Shown here piece by piece: positions 10,855-22,654 of a DNA stretch of 64,000 bases; position 1 is the stretch's first letter; each line of letters opens with the position of its first letter. Where the stretch lies: assembly GCA_023313575.1 (NCBI GenBank), contig JAJTTP010000006.1:744001-808000 (forward strand). The letters run 5' to 3'. Under the pieces are notes generated by a model. That model did no database searches and was not told the origin of the DNA. It was given only the letters and a program-made list of their open reading frames with translations. The stretch comes from Eutypella sp. D-1 (taxonomy: Eukaryota > Ascomycota > Sordariomycetes > Xylariales > Diatrypaceae). The position numbers were made by a program, and so were the translations under genes.

Positions 10855-12859
10855 TCTCGTGCCGTGTGATTATGATCCTAGTTCTCGTTGGTGCAATTCT
10901 CGTTTTAAGCAAACGTGGATGGTCCGAGATAATGAAGTCGGATAGGATAATTATCTACCTCAGGATGTCGAGTTGCCCAGTATCTGGTTTAGTTCAGTTG
11001 TGCGTAGTTGAACACTAAAAAATCACAGCGATCTTCCACGGGAAGTAGATGGGTGGACTGGGTTGACAGAGTAAGCGCCGGGGACCTCGGCAAGTCTAAC
11101 ACGAGACTCGGTAGCAGAAACCGATGTCTTTCCAACGTCTACTTGCGGAAGTTTTACTCTATCTACCACATCCTCGTCCTATATCATGTCTCCCTCTCGA
11201 AGCTGAGCGTAAATCGATGATAGATCCCTAGTAGGTGGTGTCCACAACGGCGCCTCATTGTATAGCCACAATGGAGTTGAAGCCATCTCTGGATGGATAA
11301 TTGATACTACTTAGCTGGGCTTGCAGGTGTCATTCACATGCCAATACAACTAGAAATGAATGACAACCCTAGAGGGCCCATTTACCCCACAAAGTCAAGG
11401 GTCAAGGTACTTAGGTACAGAAGTACAGAGCTCCTTCCATTGGAAAGTTGGGTCTAAATAGCTACTTAGGTACCTACCTAGGTACCTAGATACCTGGTAG
11501 CTTACCTACACGTACAGTACGTAGGAGGTACATACCGAATGTTTCCAAAGGGCACCAGCACCTGGGCAGCATCTACATAGGTAGGATTAAAAGGATATCT
11601 ATCCGTAACTACGAAAGACTTCAAAGGGAAAAATTCCTACTGTGTAAAGAATACGTATGGTCTCTTTCACTCCACCTATTGCCGTAATGCCCGAGTTTAC
11701 AATATGAGCGGTGACTGGCGGCGGGTAGGTGCGCAGAGAGGCTTGATTATACATACAGATCTAGCACTCTGATTGGCTTATAAATGTGAGAAGTCCAGCA
11801 GCCAATAGGCCCGATATGGTTTAGCGCAGATCTCTGAGGGGCTAGCGGGGCAGGACCGGCAGAATTTACTGATTGCGCGCCTGGGCGCTCACCGCCCTGG
11901 ACATATAAATATCTGCCCTCCCTCCCACCATCTTTGTAAATTTTCTTCTCTCTTTCTTCCTTAGCTCTCTTTGCCAATTGGCTTAGATCAAGTGTAGTAT
12001 CTGTTCTTTTCAGTTTAATCTCTGAAAGTACCACACTGTGGTACAATCGTGATTATTCTTATTTTTGGCCTCCGGGCGCGGTCCTCTGTGCTTGCGCATG
12101 ACCACGCCCACCGTGTCCCTGGTATTACACTGCCTCCAGGTGACGCGAACCCTTTCTTTCATTGCTTTGCCTAGCTTGTCTAGGGTTGCGAAGAAGGATA
12201 TGAGCGTGTTGTTTGACTCATCGATTAGGTAGTTCGCTGGTCTGCTCGCAGTTAATTTAGGTAAGTGGGCGCGTGTCATGTTTGTAGCTATCGTGTTGGA
12301 TGTTGGTGTTGGACTACGGCTATGAACATGTTTCTCGGTGCCTCTTGCCCTGATTATCTCCTGCTTCTATCACGACGATTCAAGGACATATTTTTGCTAA
12401 GAGCCACCGATCGATGACGGATCACACAGGCCAAGTCGAAATCTACTGCAAAGAACGACCTTAACGCGATGAAACAGTTTCGCACCTCAACATTTCGGAA
12501 ATTTCGTTATGTTAACAATTGGTTCCTGATCCCTAATGTTGGCCTATTTTGAACATGATGATCATGTAGCCTTGCCGTCCTGACCTTGCTTTTGGCCTTA
12601 GTAACTATCATACAGGAAGCCCATTCCATTTCCACTGTTCCTACTCAAGACATATATGACCCGCCAAGCCAAGGCCCGTTGGAGGTTAGTCGAGGCCGGC
12701 AAAATTACCAATTAGTAGGACCAACGAAGATGACCCAATATGTCATTATCCACGATCCAACCGACTCTCCAACTCTACACATGGGCTCTCTGTCATACCA
12801 CCTCGTCATCATATCGTTATTGGTTTATGTTGGTTCATGCCGTGCATGAATGACTGCCG
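10855..12859. other. Intergenic region with a TAGGTA-motif cluster
   Basis: This is the promoter of the isomerase and the 3' flank of the Rho-like gene. A dense cluster of TAGGTACC-type motifs runs from 11400 to 11530 with one exact TACCTAGGTA at 11475. An 89-codon minus-strand ORF at 12010-12279 has no recognisable domain and I do not call it. A TGACTCA match lies at 12214, but it is far from any start codon. Confidence 0.5.
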
Positions 12860-14587
12860 CTAGCCGAAGCAGAAGGCCTGGCCTAGCCGTCTAACCTGCG
12901 ACTTGCCCTTCGCTCGCGCGGCTCCGTCGTCGCCATGCTCGTCCAGCACGATCCGGATGCTCTCGTCGAAGACTCGCTGCACGCCCTCGCCCGTCTTGGC
13001 CGAGCACTCCATGTACTTGGCTGCTCCCATGCCCGTCGCCGCCATGGAGGCCTATTTCATCGCGTGACACGTCAGCTTCAGCGCTACGGGATGATGAACA
13101 GGGTAGATGAGACCGGAGGGCGGTAGTCTAGTAGTGTTGGTGTTGGTAAGGGCAACTCACCTCGCCGGCGGAAATTCTGGTTCCTCGGGGCTGGAAGGGG
13201 TCTAGAAGGAGACCGGGACTGATAGAGCGCTTGTCCTTGTTCAGACCGAGCAGGATGATCGGCGTACCGGGGCAATGGATGCGAATCTCGTTGACCCACT
13301 GCATTTTCATCAGGGCCGGTCAGCTTACTCGTCTACAGTTGCACACATATCACAACGTCAAATGGAAGGGGTACCGACCTTGTTCTGGGCATGATCGAAG
13401 CTCTTCTGGTCAGTCAGGTCGAAACACAGGAATACTGCCGACCAGCGCATGTACGAGAGGCGTTGGAGTTGGTGAAGCTTGATGCTGCCCGATGTGTCCC
13501 ACATCTCAACATCGACCTCTCGCTTATCAACCACGACAGACTTGTTGTACATCTCGTACTGGGTGGGAGTATAGGCCTGTGAAATGAGTCAGTTTGAGTT
13601 TGCGCCAAGCAGCTGCCATCGGGAAGGTTCGCCCGGACTTACCTCGTCGAACATGTTGTGGCAGTAACGGCTATCAATATCAAGCAGATTAGTCAAGAGG
13701 TCAAAGGCGGAGGGAGGATGGTATCAATTAAGGATGACTTACAGCAACAGGCTCGATTTGCCACAGCCAGAATCGCCGACGAAGACGAAACTAATCTTGG
13801 GCCGACCGAAGGAGCTCGAAGGCGTGGTAGGCGTGACAGCGGTGACGGCCGTGGTAGGAGTGGTCGGAGTAGTGGGGATAGAGAATAGGTTGGTGCGAGA
13901 GGCAGACCGCTCGGAAGCCTGCGACGACGATACGACCCGCTGGTAGACGTCAGAGACGCGTCGCACGAAGCCGTGACTAGTCCGCGCAATCTTGTTGCGG
14001 CGCTTCGCGAAGCCCGGTGGCATCGCCTCCGAAGAAAAGCTCAGTCTCGCACGCTTGCTCTTGCGGCCGCCCTGCTCGGAGGGGTAGTCGGGCATCTCGT
14101 CGTCCTATTTCCAAGTTAGATTAAGATGGGTTATATGTGTGAGTGGGTGAAAACATGAACTGACCAGGGCGTGCTTTTCTCCATGTGGCTGCTGGGTGGA
14201 AGCAGCAGAAGCACGGTGCTGCTGCTGCTGCTCATCGTCCTCTTCAGGGACCGGAACATCGTTGAGCCAATGAAGGAGGGAAGGCTTTTCCACTCTGAAG
14301 ACCTCTGGGACCTGAAACGAGAAACTCTTGGTCATGTTCGATGGGGCCATCTCCTGCGAGAAAGTCGACGGCTGGGCTGCCTGGACTCGGGCTTGCTGGC
14401 CGTGAAATTGCTGGGGCAGGGATTGTCGTGGAGTAACGACGCGTCGCTGCTGCTGTTGCTGCTGCTGCTGCTGCACAACCCGAGGGGCCGGCGACGGCGT
14501 CTCAGGAATGCCATCCAGGGTAACGTCCTCCATTCTGAAGGACAGTTCCATGTTCGGGATGGAACCAAAGGTGATGGAGTGCTCCAT
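12860..14587 (-). CDS. Atypical Rho-family GTPase, Rnd-like, with a long N-terminal extension
   Basis: Six exons on the minus strand: 14587-14165, 14104-13743, 13670-13643 (28 nt), 13576-13379, 13298-13161 and 13051-12860. They join in frame to 446 residues. Residues 1-245 form a disordered extension with a Gln run of nine, a basic patch and a Thr-Pro repeat (about 219-236). The GTPase domain starts at about 245 with P-loop GDSGCGKS (251-258) and effector-loop TPT (T276 at the Thr35 position). Switch II reads DTSGS (298-302), so the catalytic Gln61 position is Ser and Ala59 is Ser, as in the GTPase-deficient Rnd proteins. The base-recognition box reads LNKD instead of NKxD. The protein ends FCFG, so there is no CaaX prenylation box. 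It probably stays GTP-bound or binds nucleotide poorly; that is inference. Confidence 0.85.
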
Positions 14588-15721
14588 CGTTAAGATAGGC
14601 AGCGCTATGCTGTGCTATGCTATGATGCGAAGTGTACACGATGAGGGGGAATAACTACAGTTGGGCAACAGATAAGCCGTTGCCGATAAAGAGGATATAC
14701 TAGGATGGGATGGAAGTTCGATGTGTCGACGACGCCGTTGATGCTGAACGGCCGAAAGCAGCGTTGTGCTGGAGGCTTGATGAACTTGTGTAGGAGTTCA
14801 GAGTTTTACGGGCGGATAAGGTGCGTTATGTTTTGTGTTGTTACTCTCTGCCTGTCGACGGCTGCTAGCTGGCTGGCGCCTGGCCCGTTTAGAAAGCAGA
14901 AAGCAGGAACGCAACTGGAAAATTTTCTATGGAAGTTCAAAGATACATACAGGCAATATGCAACATCTACCTCTACCTCAATACGTTTACTACTATGCCG
15001 TTGCGGTACAGCATTTTGGAATAACCACTACCTAGGTAGCTTAACATTGTTATCACCCCTCAGGGAAAGCATGCGGGTAGGAAAGTACCTACAGCATCAG
15101 CTACCCCACGATACCCCTTTTTCTGCATCCTGAGGTACCTAGAGGTTGGGTGTTTGGGCTACTTACCTAGTTGGTAGTGATAAAAATAACAGCGATAATA
15201 ACGACGACAGTGATGATGATACATACTCACTCTAAACCAGTATGCTCGCCACTCAGCATTCATGGATGTCGGTACCTCCTTCCATTGTTATTGTATGTAA
15301 GGGGCTACCTACGTCGACTTGAGTTCCTATCTAGGACATAACCAATCACAGATTACTATAAACTGTTGAAAGTTTTCATGTTGTAGTCTAGTGCTATGCC
15401 ATGACCTTTTCCTTTCATCCATTCTATTATACATCCTTAACAGCATACTTCATATCTGCTTTCCATCTATACCATTCATTATTCCCCTTTTCAAAGGCAT
15501 CTATCATAAGTGCCAACCTCCAGCCTCCCCCCCCCCCAACAACAACTGCCTAGGCATAGCAAGACAGAATACTGCACGATACTTATGTCAGGTAGGAAGG
15601 TATCCAATCCCTGCCCCCCAATTCCCTATGTCAACCTCGCCCCTCTTGCTATATCACATAACCTTTGTGGTTTAGCATGATCTAAACCAGGTTATCCCCA
15701 GTTTTACCCAAACACCGATTT
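14588..15721. other. Intergenic region between the Rho-like and BTB genes
   Basis: No gene is recognised. It holds the promoter of the Rho-like gene, one exact TACCTAGGTA at 15029, related motifs near 15135 and 15165, and a C-run near 15530. Confidence 0.5.
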
Positions 15722-16635
15722 CTAGGTCGAACTCTCCAGTAAATATCCGATGATGTCCCGGGCCATCTCTCCGTACTGTTCCAGCGCACTCTGGAACACG
15801 GGATGTGGCCACATCTTCTGAGCCCCACGTGCCACATGCCGGGCGAGAAGCTGCCTAAGCTCGTCTCGGCTACTGCCTTTGTCTACCGTATTGGAATAGC
15901 AATACTCGAGTACAGCGACGATGTCCTCAGCCGCCCTGCACTTATGCTTCTCATTTTGGGAACAATTTGCAAGGAATCCATCCAATGACTTGTCCAGTTT
16001 CTGGATACTCAACTGTACCAGCTTAGGCATGTCATAGTAGTCGGCCAGCACGTAGAGGCGGGCATGAGATAGGAACTCCTCCGAGTGGTCCATCAAGTGT
16101 CCTTGATCCCTCGTCAATTTTCGTGGCTGTTTCCGTTTCTTGATCTTTGACGGATTTAACAGTGACTCTGAGGATATATCCGCTACCTTCGAGTCAAGAC
16201 TTTGTCTTGTATCCGTGGCAGGTTCCGCTGCTGGGGGTGTAGGCGGGGTCGGAGGCGGGGTCGGAGGCACTTCTGTCGGTTCCGCCCCTGTGTAGCCCCC
16301 AGTATACGTGAACTGCCAGAACCGGAAAAACGTGTCCGGGTCGACCTCGGGCCACTCGGCAATGCCTTCAGCAGCCTCCTTCATACCTCCCTTCACTAGC
16401 TTCTTGAGCGGCTTTGACTGTCGTGCTAGTAGTTCTGAGTGAATTACGAACGGTTTCTTCTCTGGCCCGGCTAAGATACGGAACGCCTTCGAAGCCGCGA
16501 TACTGTAATATGGCAGAAACTGCTGGGTCAGCTCACTAGACTCTATGTATCAAAGGTTCTCCTGTTCTCCCTTTCATGTCCTGGGGGACCCTGGTAATAG
16601 AATGCTTACACGTCATATGGGATATCAGGCGCCAT
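15722..16635 (-). CDS. BTB/POZ domain protein
   Basis: The second exon, 16535-15722, is secure. I propose a 26-nt first exon, 16635-16610, joined by a GT-AG intron (donor gtaagc) that keeps the frame and yields 279 residues beginning MAPDIPYDVELTQQ. The N-terminal half follows the fungal BTB pattern: a conserved FVIHSELLARQSKPL strand-helix segment, then FFRFWQFTYTGGY, then an inserted Pro/Thr-rich linker (about 95-120) and a Lys-rich stretch. The BTB fold resumes with FLSHARLYVLADYYDMPKL. Such proteins dimerise and some are Cullin-3 adaptors, but no partner domain is seen here, so the function is unknown. The start exon is the least certain part. Confidence 0.75.
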
Positions 16636-18303
16636 CCTGGTGTAAGTACAGTGTCATCTACGTCGGGCCCTGGAGTATATTGAGTTTCACGGTCTCGCTT
16701 AGAATAAAGGGAAAAATTGAAGTGCTGGAATCAAGAGGCGAGGGATAGAAGACATATCAACGCGGCGGCCAACTGGTAAGAGTCTTGAGTGAACAGCTTT
16801 GATGTAATAAGATTCTGATGGGCCTCCCGCGTGTCATACTGATTGTAATCTCGCCCAATCGGGTCCCGATACATCACCGCCGTGGTTCGTTGACTTGTGT
16901 GTACAAATGCATGTAGACTATTGGTTGGACCATACGAGACAATTCTTCTGCTTATCAGCTGCAAAGAGCCGTATATGATTGCATTCGTCTTCTTATCGAG
17001 TGCCTCTCAGATACCTACCAAAGCTCCTTCCCTCATAGGTGCTTTGAAATTTCGTATACCCGTTTGCTATGAGGCACGGTTATTGCTAATTATGACCAAC
17101 TGTTTTAAAAAGCGGATGAATAACGATAGGTATGTTGGTGCTACGTGCTTAGTGTGCATTCACGTATTGCACACATCTGTCATGTGTACTTTGGGATCAG
17201 AGTGATAAGGTGACCATCGCGAATATATTGAGGGCGTACCGCAGCTAAAACCTTGTAGAAATAAGAGAATATCCCCAAGGTTGAGGGGATTCCAGCCATA
17301 TATAGATCCCGCACGGTCACATACCTGTATCCCTGCCCCTGATCCTGACAACATCATGGATGAAGACTAATCCTTCTGGTTTAAAATTACTATGCATGCC
17401 TTGATGGTTGGGTACGCATTGTTTTATAATAAACATAACGTAAGTGATGGTCACTCGGAGAGCATTATCCCGTGGTTAGAAAATAAAGCAACCTCACACG
17501 ACAGACGGTGAACGTAAACAAGCCTCACCAGTACCAGCCACCTCCTGATGACAGCCTTGCATGGCACCTTTAAAACATACGAGATTCATTCTGACACCAG
17601 GCAAGGTAGCATTCTGGTTCTTGATATTCAGATGAAGCATAAAAGCTGAGGGGTGGTGTGGAGTAGGATGTTGAGAATCAGCAGACCTGATTACAAAGCA
17701 TCTTCAACACATATGCTGACAAGGACACCTGCTTCCCTACTACCGCCAACTAAAACGCCCACCCATGTTAAATTTTTCCCAGCCTTATGGATAAACGGCA
17801 TAGACCGATACTAGTGGTCCACTTGTATCTGCAGCTATAGGGTGTTATACCGATGTGGTGATGCTCCGATACCTGTTCGTAAAGATGCTGGTGGTGGCTG
17901 AATACAAGGCCGAATGAGCACTTAAAGGAGCGTAGTCTTCTAACTTAGCTGAGAGTTCGTCTGGGTATCTTGTACAATATACGATCGCAGAGGCGGAGAT
18001 CTGACTGCATTTCTGTACTGTGGTTTTCGGCAATGTGAACGCTAAATCGAGATGCTTATGCAGTTGGATGCGCCGTACTATGTGTTCCTGTCATCCCACA
18101 TTTACCAGTGTGGTTAGCAGGTTGGCGGATTATACCCACCCGAGACTTGATTTATAATACGAAAGCGTCCCACCCCACGACCATGTTCCAGTAGAAGATA
18201 TGCTCAACACATATAAGGGGGCGTAGAAAACTCCCAAGTTGGGTTCGCAGTACCAGCCACAGCTAGATCCTAAGCCAAATCACGACAACCAGTGCGAACC
18301 AAC
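16636..18303. other. Divergent intergenic region between the BTB and GST genes
   Basis: About 1.7 kb, AT-richer than the flanking coding DNA, with no ORF that resembles a protein and no clear repeat. It must contain the promoters of both flanking genes. I see nothing else to call. Confidence 0.5.
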
Positions 18304-19488
18304 ATGGCCGAGAAATCCAGCATCCACCTCTACACAGGGCAGACAGCCAACGGCATCAAGATCTCGATCCTGCTGGAGGAGCTCGGGCTAAAGTACGATG
18401 TGAGCTAGCTCCTTGACAGTAACTTCTGCCGTGGCACGATGGGGATGTATTGACTGGAGAGGCAGGTCACCACCATCGACATGAGCAAGAACGTCCAGAA
18501 GGTGTGTTGCTACTTCCGCCAACCCTCCACATGGGAATGCTTAATACTGACCAAGCGCCTAGGAGCCTTGGTTCCTTGAGATCAACCCCAATGGGCGTCT
18601 CCCTGCCTTGACGGACACCTTCACCGATGGCACGACCATCAGGCTGTTTGAGAGCGGTTCCATCATGCAGTATCTGGTGGACCGGTACGACAAGGACCAC
18701 AAGGTCTCGTACCCCAGAGATGCTAAGGAACACTGGGAGGTCAATAACTGGGTGAGCACACGTCACGGTCCTTCCTTCGCGACGGCCAAAGTGCTGATCG
18801 ATATCGCGTAGCTTATGTGGCAGATGAGTGGTCTCGGCCCCATGCAAGGGTAAGTCGCGCCGTGCAGGACAGAGGGATCGCAGGTAACGGCCGGATTTTG
18901 CTGACGAGATACCGCAGGCAACTAAACCATTTCAAGCGTACGTGAAGCGTCCCAGGGGAAGAAAAATACCAGGCAGGTTATGCATATGACACGAGAGCTC
19001 ACTGGTGACGAACAGGCTACGCCCCCGAGGTCATTCAGTACGGCATCGACCGCTACAGGATTGAGACACATCGTCTCTTCCGTACGCTGGAGACGCAACT
19101 GAAGGCCTCGACTTCCGGCTACATCGTGGGCGACCGCGTCACGATTGCTGACATCGCCTGCTGGGGCTGGATCGCCTCCTCAGGTACGTCCCTTTCACAA
19201 CCCCCCCTCCCCCTTCTCTCCTCAACTATTGGTTCAATAAAGGAGGCAATACTGACTAGCCATGGCGACGTGACAGCCTGGTCGGGAATCGATAGGAAGA
19301 CCGAGTACCCGGTCTTGGACGCGTGGGTGCACCGATTACTGAAGCGCCCCGGATTCGAGAAGGGCCGGCACGTACCGTCGCCGCACACGGCGTTGGACTT
19401 GGACAATCGCACAGAAGAGGAGATGAACAAGCAGGCCGAGGGCGCGCGAACGTGGATCCAAGCTGCTATGAAGGAAGGGACTAAGTAG
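18304..19488 (+). CDS. Glutathione S-transferase, Ure2-like
   Basis: Seven exons join in frame: 18304-18399, 18466-18501, 18563-18751, 18812-18849, 18918-18937 (20 nt), 19016-19183 and 19277-19488. They encode 252 residues. The N-terminal thioredoxin-like domain holds NPNGRLPAL with the cis-Pro, and ESGSIMQYL with the Glu-Ser pair that binds the gamma-glutamyl group. The C-terminal helical domain holds the N-capping/hydrophobic-staple segment DRVTIADIACWGW. The family conjugates glutathione to electrophiles or reduces peroxides in the cytosol. The last acceptor must be the AG at 19275-19276; the earlier AG at 19258-19259 would put a stop in frame. Six introns in 1.2 kb is dense for this gene set. 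Confidence 0.92.
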
Positions 19489-20473
19489 GCAGTGTTTGAG
19501 AACAATACTCTGTGCGCAGTCTGAAAAATCTAGGGTAGCCAGCGTGTACTAGACATGGTACAATGGTTTGTTTGCCTCGAAACCACGAGCCTCGTTGTGA
19601 ATGCTAGGTAGGATGATGCCCCCTTATCACGCTTATCACGATGTGCTTTGACCCCTGAAGCCATCCATCCTTGAATATCCTTGGATCCCAAAGATTCGTC
19701 AGCTGTCTTGGCTTTATGATATAAAAACAAGTAAAGATCGGCCATAATCTGGGCAAACTACTGCAGATGTTATGAAGTTGAAACTACGCGTCGTAGCTTC
19801 CCGGATCGTCCTCCCCTAGGGCCCGAGGCCGTTCCGGTTTCAAGTGCATCTGCCCGGCTTTGGAAAACCTGCAGCTTCGATGCTTTCATAATAAGTACGC
19901 GGGAAATGCCACGTGACTTCAAGATTGGAGGTTGATCGCTACCCGATAACCTATAGTAAGAGAGGGGCACTAACCTAGAAAGCTCTAGTGTTAAGGTACC
20001 TAGTAGTTCTAACTGCTTAGGTACATACCCAGCCAACCAGCCTACCCAGCCTATATACCTAGCAGTATACATACCTACCTAGGTACGTATTGTAGCAAGG
20101 TAGCCTGCTGTGTAGCCCTACCTGGGTACCTACAGTAGGTAGATTTATGTACACTAACGACCTCGGGAGCAGTACGTATGCCCTCTATGCATACATATAT
20201 GTACCTATACTTACCTCTGTTAGGTACATATGCACCTGTTGGCTTTAGTTTAGTTACCCGACTTTTTAGCTTCTAGTTATGTACCTAAGTAAAATCAAAA
20301 GTCGCATCCATACTTCGTAGATTGCGACTTGTTGAAATTCTATTTCTCCCTTTCTACATCCTCAACGTCGCAATCCCGCGATCCCGTAATTCTACAACTG
20401 CAACAACAACAACAACAAAAACGACACGCCACTTTTATTTTATAACGTCGCGTGCCGGACATATCCTCTCAAG
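19489..20473. other. Intergenic region upstream of SF1, rich in TAGGTA motifs
   Basis: It contains a TACCTAGGTA palindrome at 20076 within a string of related motifs from 19990 to 20290, just upstream of the SF1 leader. A (CAA)n-like run at about 20397-20420 lies in the probable SF1 5' UTR. No gene is seen. Confidence 0.5.
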
Positions 20474-22654
20474 ATGTCGTGGAGAAACCAAGGCATCACT
20501 GGATCTAATAACATTCCTCTAGGAAAACGTCGTTTTGGTGGCGAATCTGATGATGGCTCTCCCGTCAGCCGCGATAATGGCAATAGCAACGGCAACGGCA
20601 ACGATGGCTTCGCCGTCTCAAATGGCGACCGCGATTTAAAGCGTGGTCGCAGCCCTGAACCTCGTAAGTCTTTTATTAATTTCAACTCGTACATACACCA
20701 CTTTACCTTTGGATAGTAATCATTTAACTGACACGGCTGTCCTCCCCCCTCTTCTTAGGCACGGATGGAGATGGCCCTCGACGCCGTAAGAAGCGAAATC
20801 GATGGGGTGATGCATCTGAGAACAAAGCTGCTGGCCTTATGGGCCTCCCCACGGCTATTATGGCCAACATGACTAGCGAACAGCTTGAGGCTTACACACT
20901 GCACTTGCGAATCGAGGAGATCAGCCAGAAGCTGAGGATTGATGATGTCGTCCCAGCCGATGGTGACCGGTACGTTTCTTCCTTCATCATCTATGATTTG
21001 CCCTGATAACTAACACGTTTCTCCGAAATACAGATCTCCTTCGCCTGCGCCGATGTATGACAACCATGGTCGCCGTATCAACACCAGAGAATATCGTTAC
21101 CGGAAGCGCCTTGAGGATGAACGCCACAAATTGATTGAGAAGGCTATGAAGACCATCCCTAACTATCATCCACCCCAGGATTACCGTCGACCTACTAAGA
21201 CCCAGGAGAAGGTCTACGTGCCTGTGAACGACTATCCGGAGATTAACTTCAGTGAGATTGCTAACCCTCTAACCTTTCTAACCATAATCTTCCCCATTCT
21301 TGTTCAGGATCTCGCCAGGAGTGCCGCCGCACCAAGACGGCTGCCTTGTAGATTCTGGCATTATCTAACCCTAACACGTCCGTATCAAGCTTGCTGTTAC
21401 ATCTACTAACACTTAGCTCTTCTCCCTTAAGTTGGTCTACTTATCGGCCCTCGTGGTAATACTTTGAAGAAAATGGAGACAGAATCCGGCGCCAAGATTG
21501 CCATCCGCGGAAAGGGTTCCGTCAAGGAAGGCAAGGGTCGGTCGGATGCCGCTCACGCCAGCAACCAGGAGGAGGATCTCCATTGTTTGATTATGGCAGA
21601 TACAGAGGAGAAGGTCAACAAGGCCAAGAAGTTGATCCACAACGTTATTGAGACTGTGAGTTCGAGCCTTTCGCGCCCACCAACTTATGGAATAGGTACT
21701 AATACTAGAACAGGCGGCTTCAATCCCCGAGGGCCAAAACGAGCTCAAGCGTAACCAGCTTCGAGAGCTCGCCGCGCTGAACGGTACGCTGCGTGACGAT
21801 GAGAACCAAGCTTGCCAGAATTGTGGCCAGATCGGTCACCGCAAGTACGACTGTCCTGAGAAGCAGAATTTTACTGCCAATATCATTTGCCGCACTTGTG
21901 GTAATGCCGGTCACATGGCGCGTGATTGTCCCGACAGGCAGAAGGGTACCAGCTGGCGCAACGATGGACCTCGGAATGCCGGCCGGGTCGGGGGCGGAGA
22001 TGCCGTCGATCGCGAGTACGAGGTGAGTGAACAGCCTATCTATATATCACTGGAGCTAGATACTAACATAAAATGCAGCAATTCATGCAAGAACTTGGCG
22101 GCGGTACCGATGCTCCCCCGGCCCGCATCGAAGCTGGACCCGGTTCTTACAACAACGGCGATCGTGATGCTAAACCTTGGCAGCGTGGTCCGACTGGCGC
22201 TGCCGCTCCGTGGCGGTCCAGGAACAACGATCATGGTCATGAGGGCGGCGGCGGTGGTGGCGGTGGCGGTGGTGGTGCAGCTCCATGGCGCAACCGCAAC
22301 CGTCCCGACCACGACGACCGAGGTGGGGACAATTATTACGGTGGCGGCCAGAACTACAACTCTGGACCGTCTGCACCGGGCTCTGCACCGTGGAATCAGC
22401 CGAGTGCTGGACAGCAGCCGGCCTATCCCAGCTACCCTGGCTACTCGGGCTACGGTGCAGCGCCTGGCATGGGCCCACCTCCTGGTCTTCCTGCGGCCCC
22501 CGGTATGGGAGGTCCACCTCCGGGTCTCCCTGGAAACATTAACGCGCTGATCCAGCAGTACTCTGGCGGTGCGGTGCCTCCCCCTCCCCCTGCGGGCGAT
22601 GCCCCTCCGCCACCCCCCAGTGACCAGCCGCCTCCTCCGCCTCCTGGTGCTTGA
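20474..22654 (+). CDS. BBP: Branch-point-binding protein (splicing factor 1, BBP/MSL5)
   Basis: Six exons: 20474-20663, 20759-20969, 21034-21251, 21432-21655, 21714-22022 and 22079-22654, giving 575 residues. A U2AF-ligand motif RKKRNRW (W79) follows a low-complexity Asn/Gly N-terminus. A helix-hairpin region then leads into the KH-QUA2 domain (about 190-300) with the [14 protein letters not shown] loop that binds the branch-point RNA. Two CCHC zinc knuckles follow ([14 protein letters not shown] and [14 protein letters not shown]), then a Gly/Pro-rich tail ending in poly-Pro. It recognises the branch point at the first step of spliceosome assembly in the nucleus. The third intron (180 nt) splits the KH loop and ends in TTAAG; reading through it gives a stop soon after. 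Confidence 0.95.

Noticed and set aside
12010..12279. 89-codon minus-strand ORF with fairly gene-like composition
   Set aside because: No domain, no clear splice partners, and overlap with another meaningless ORF; a chance ORF is the simpler reading.
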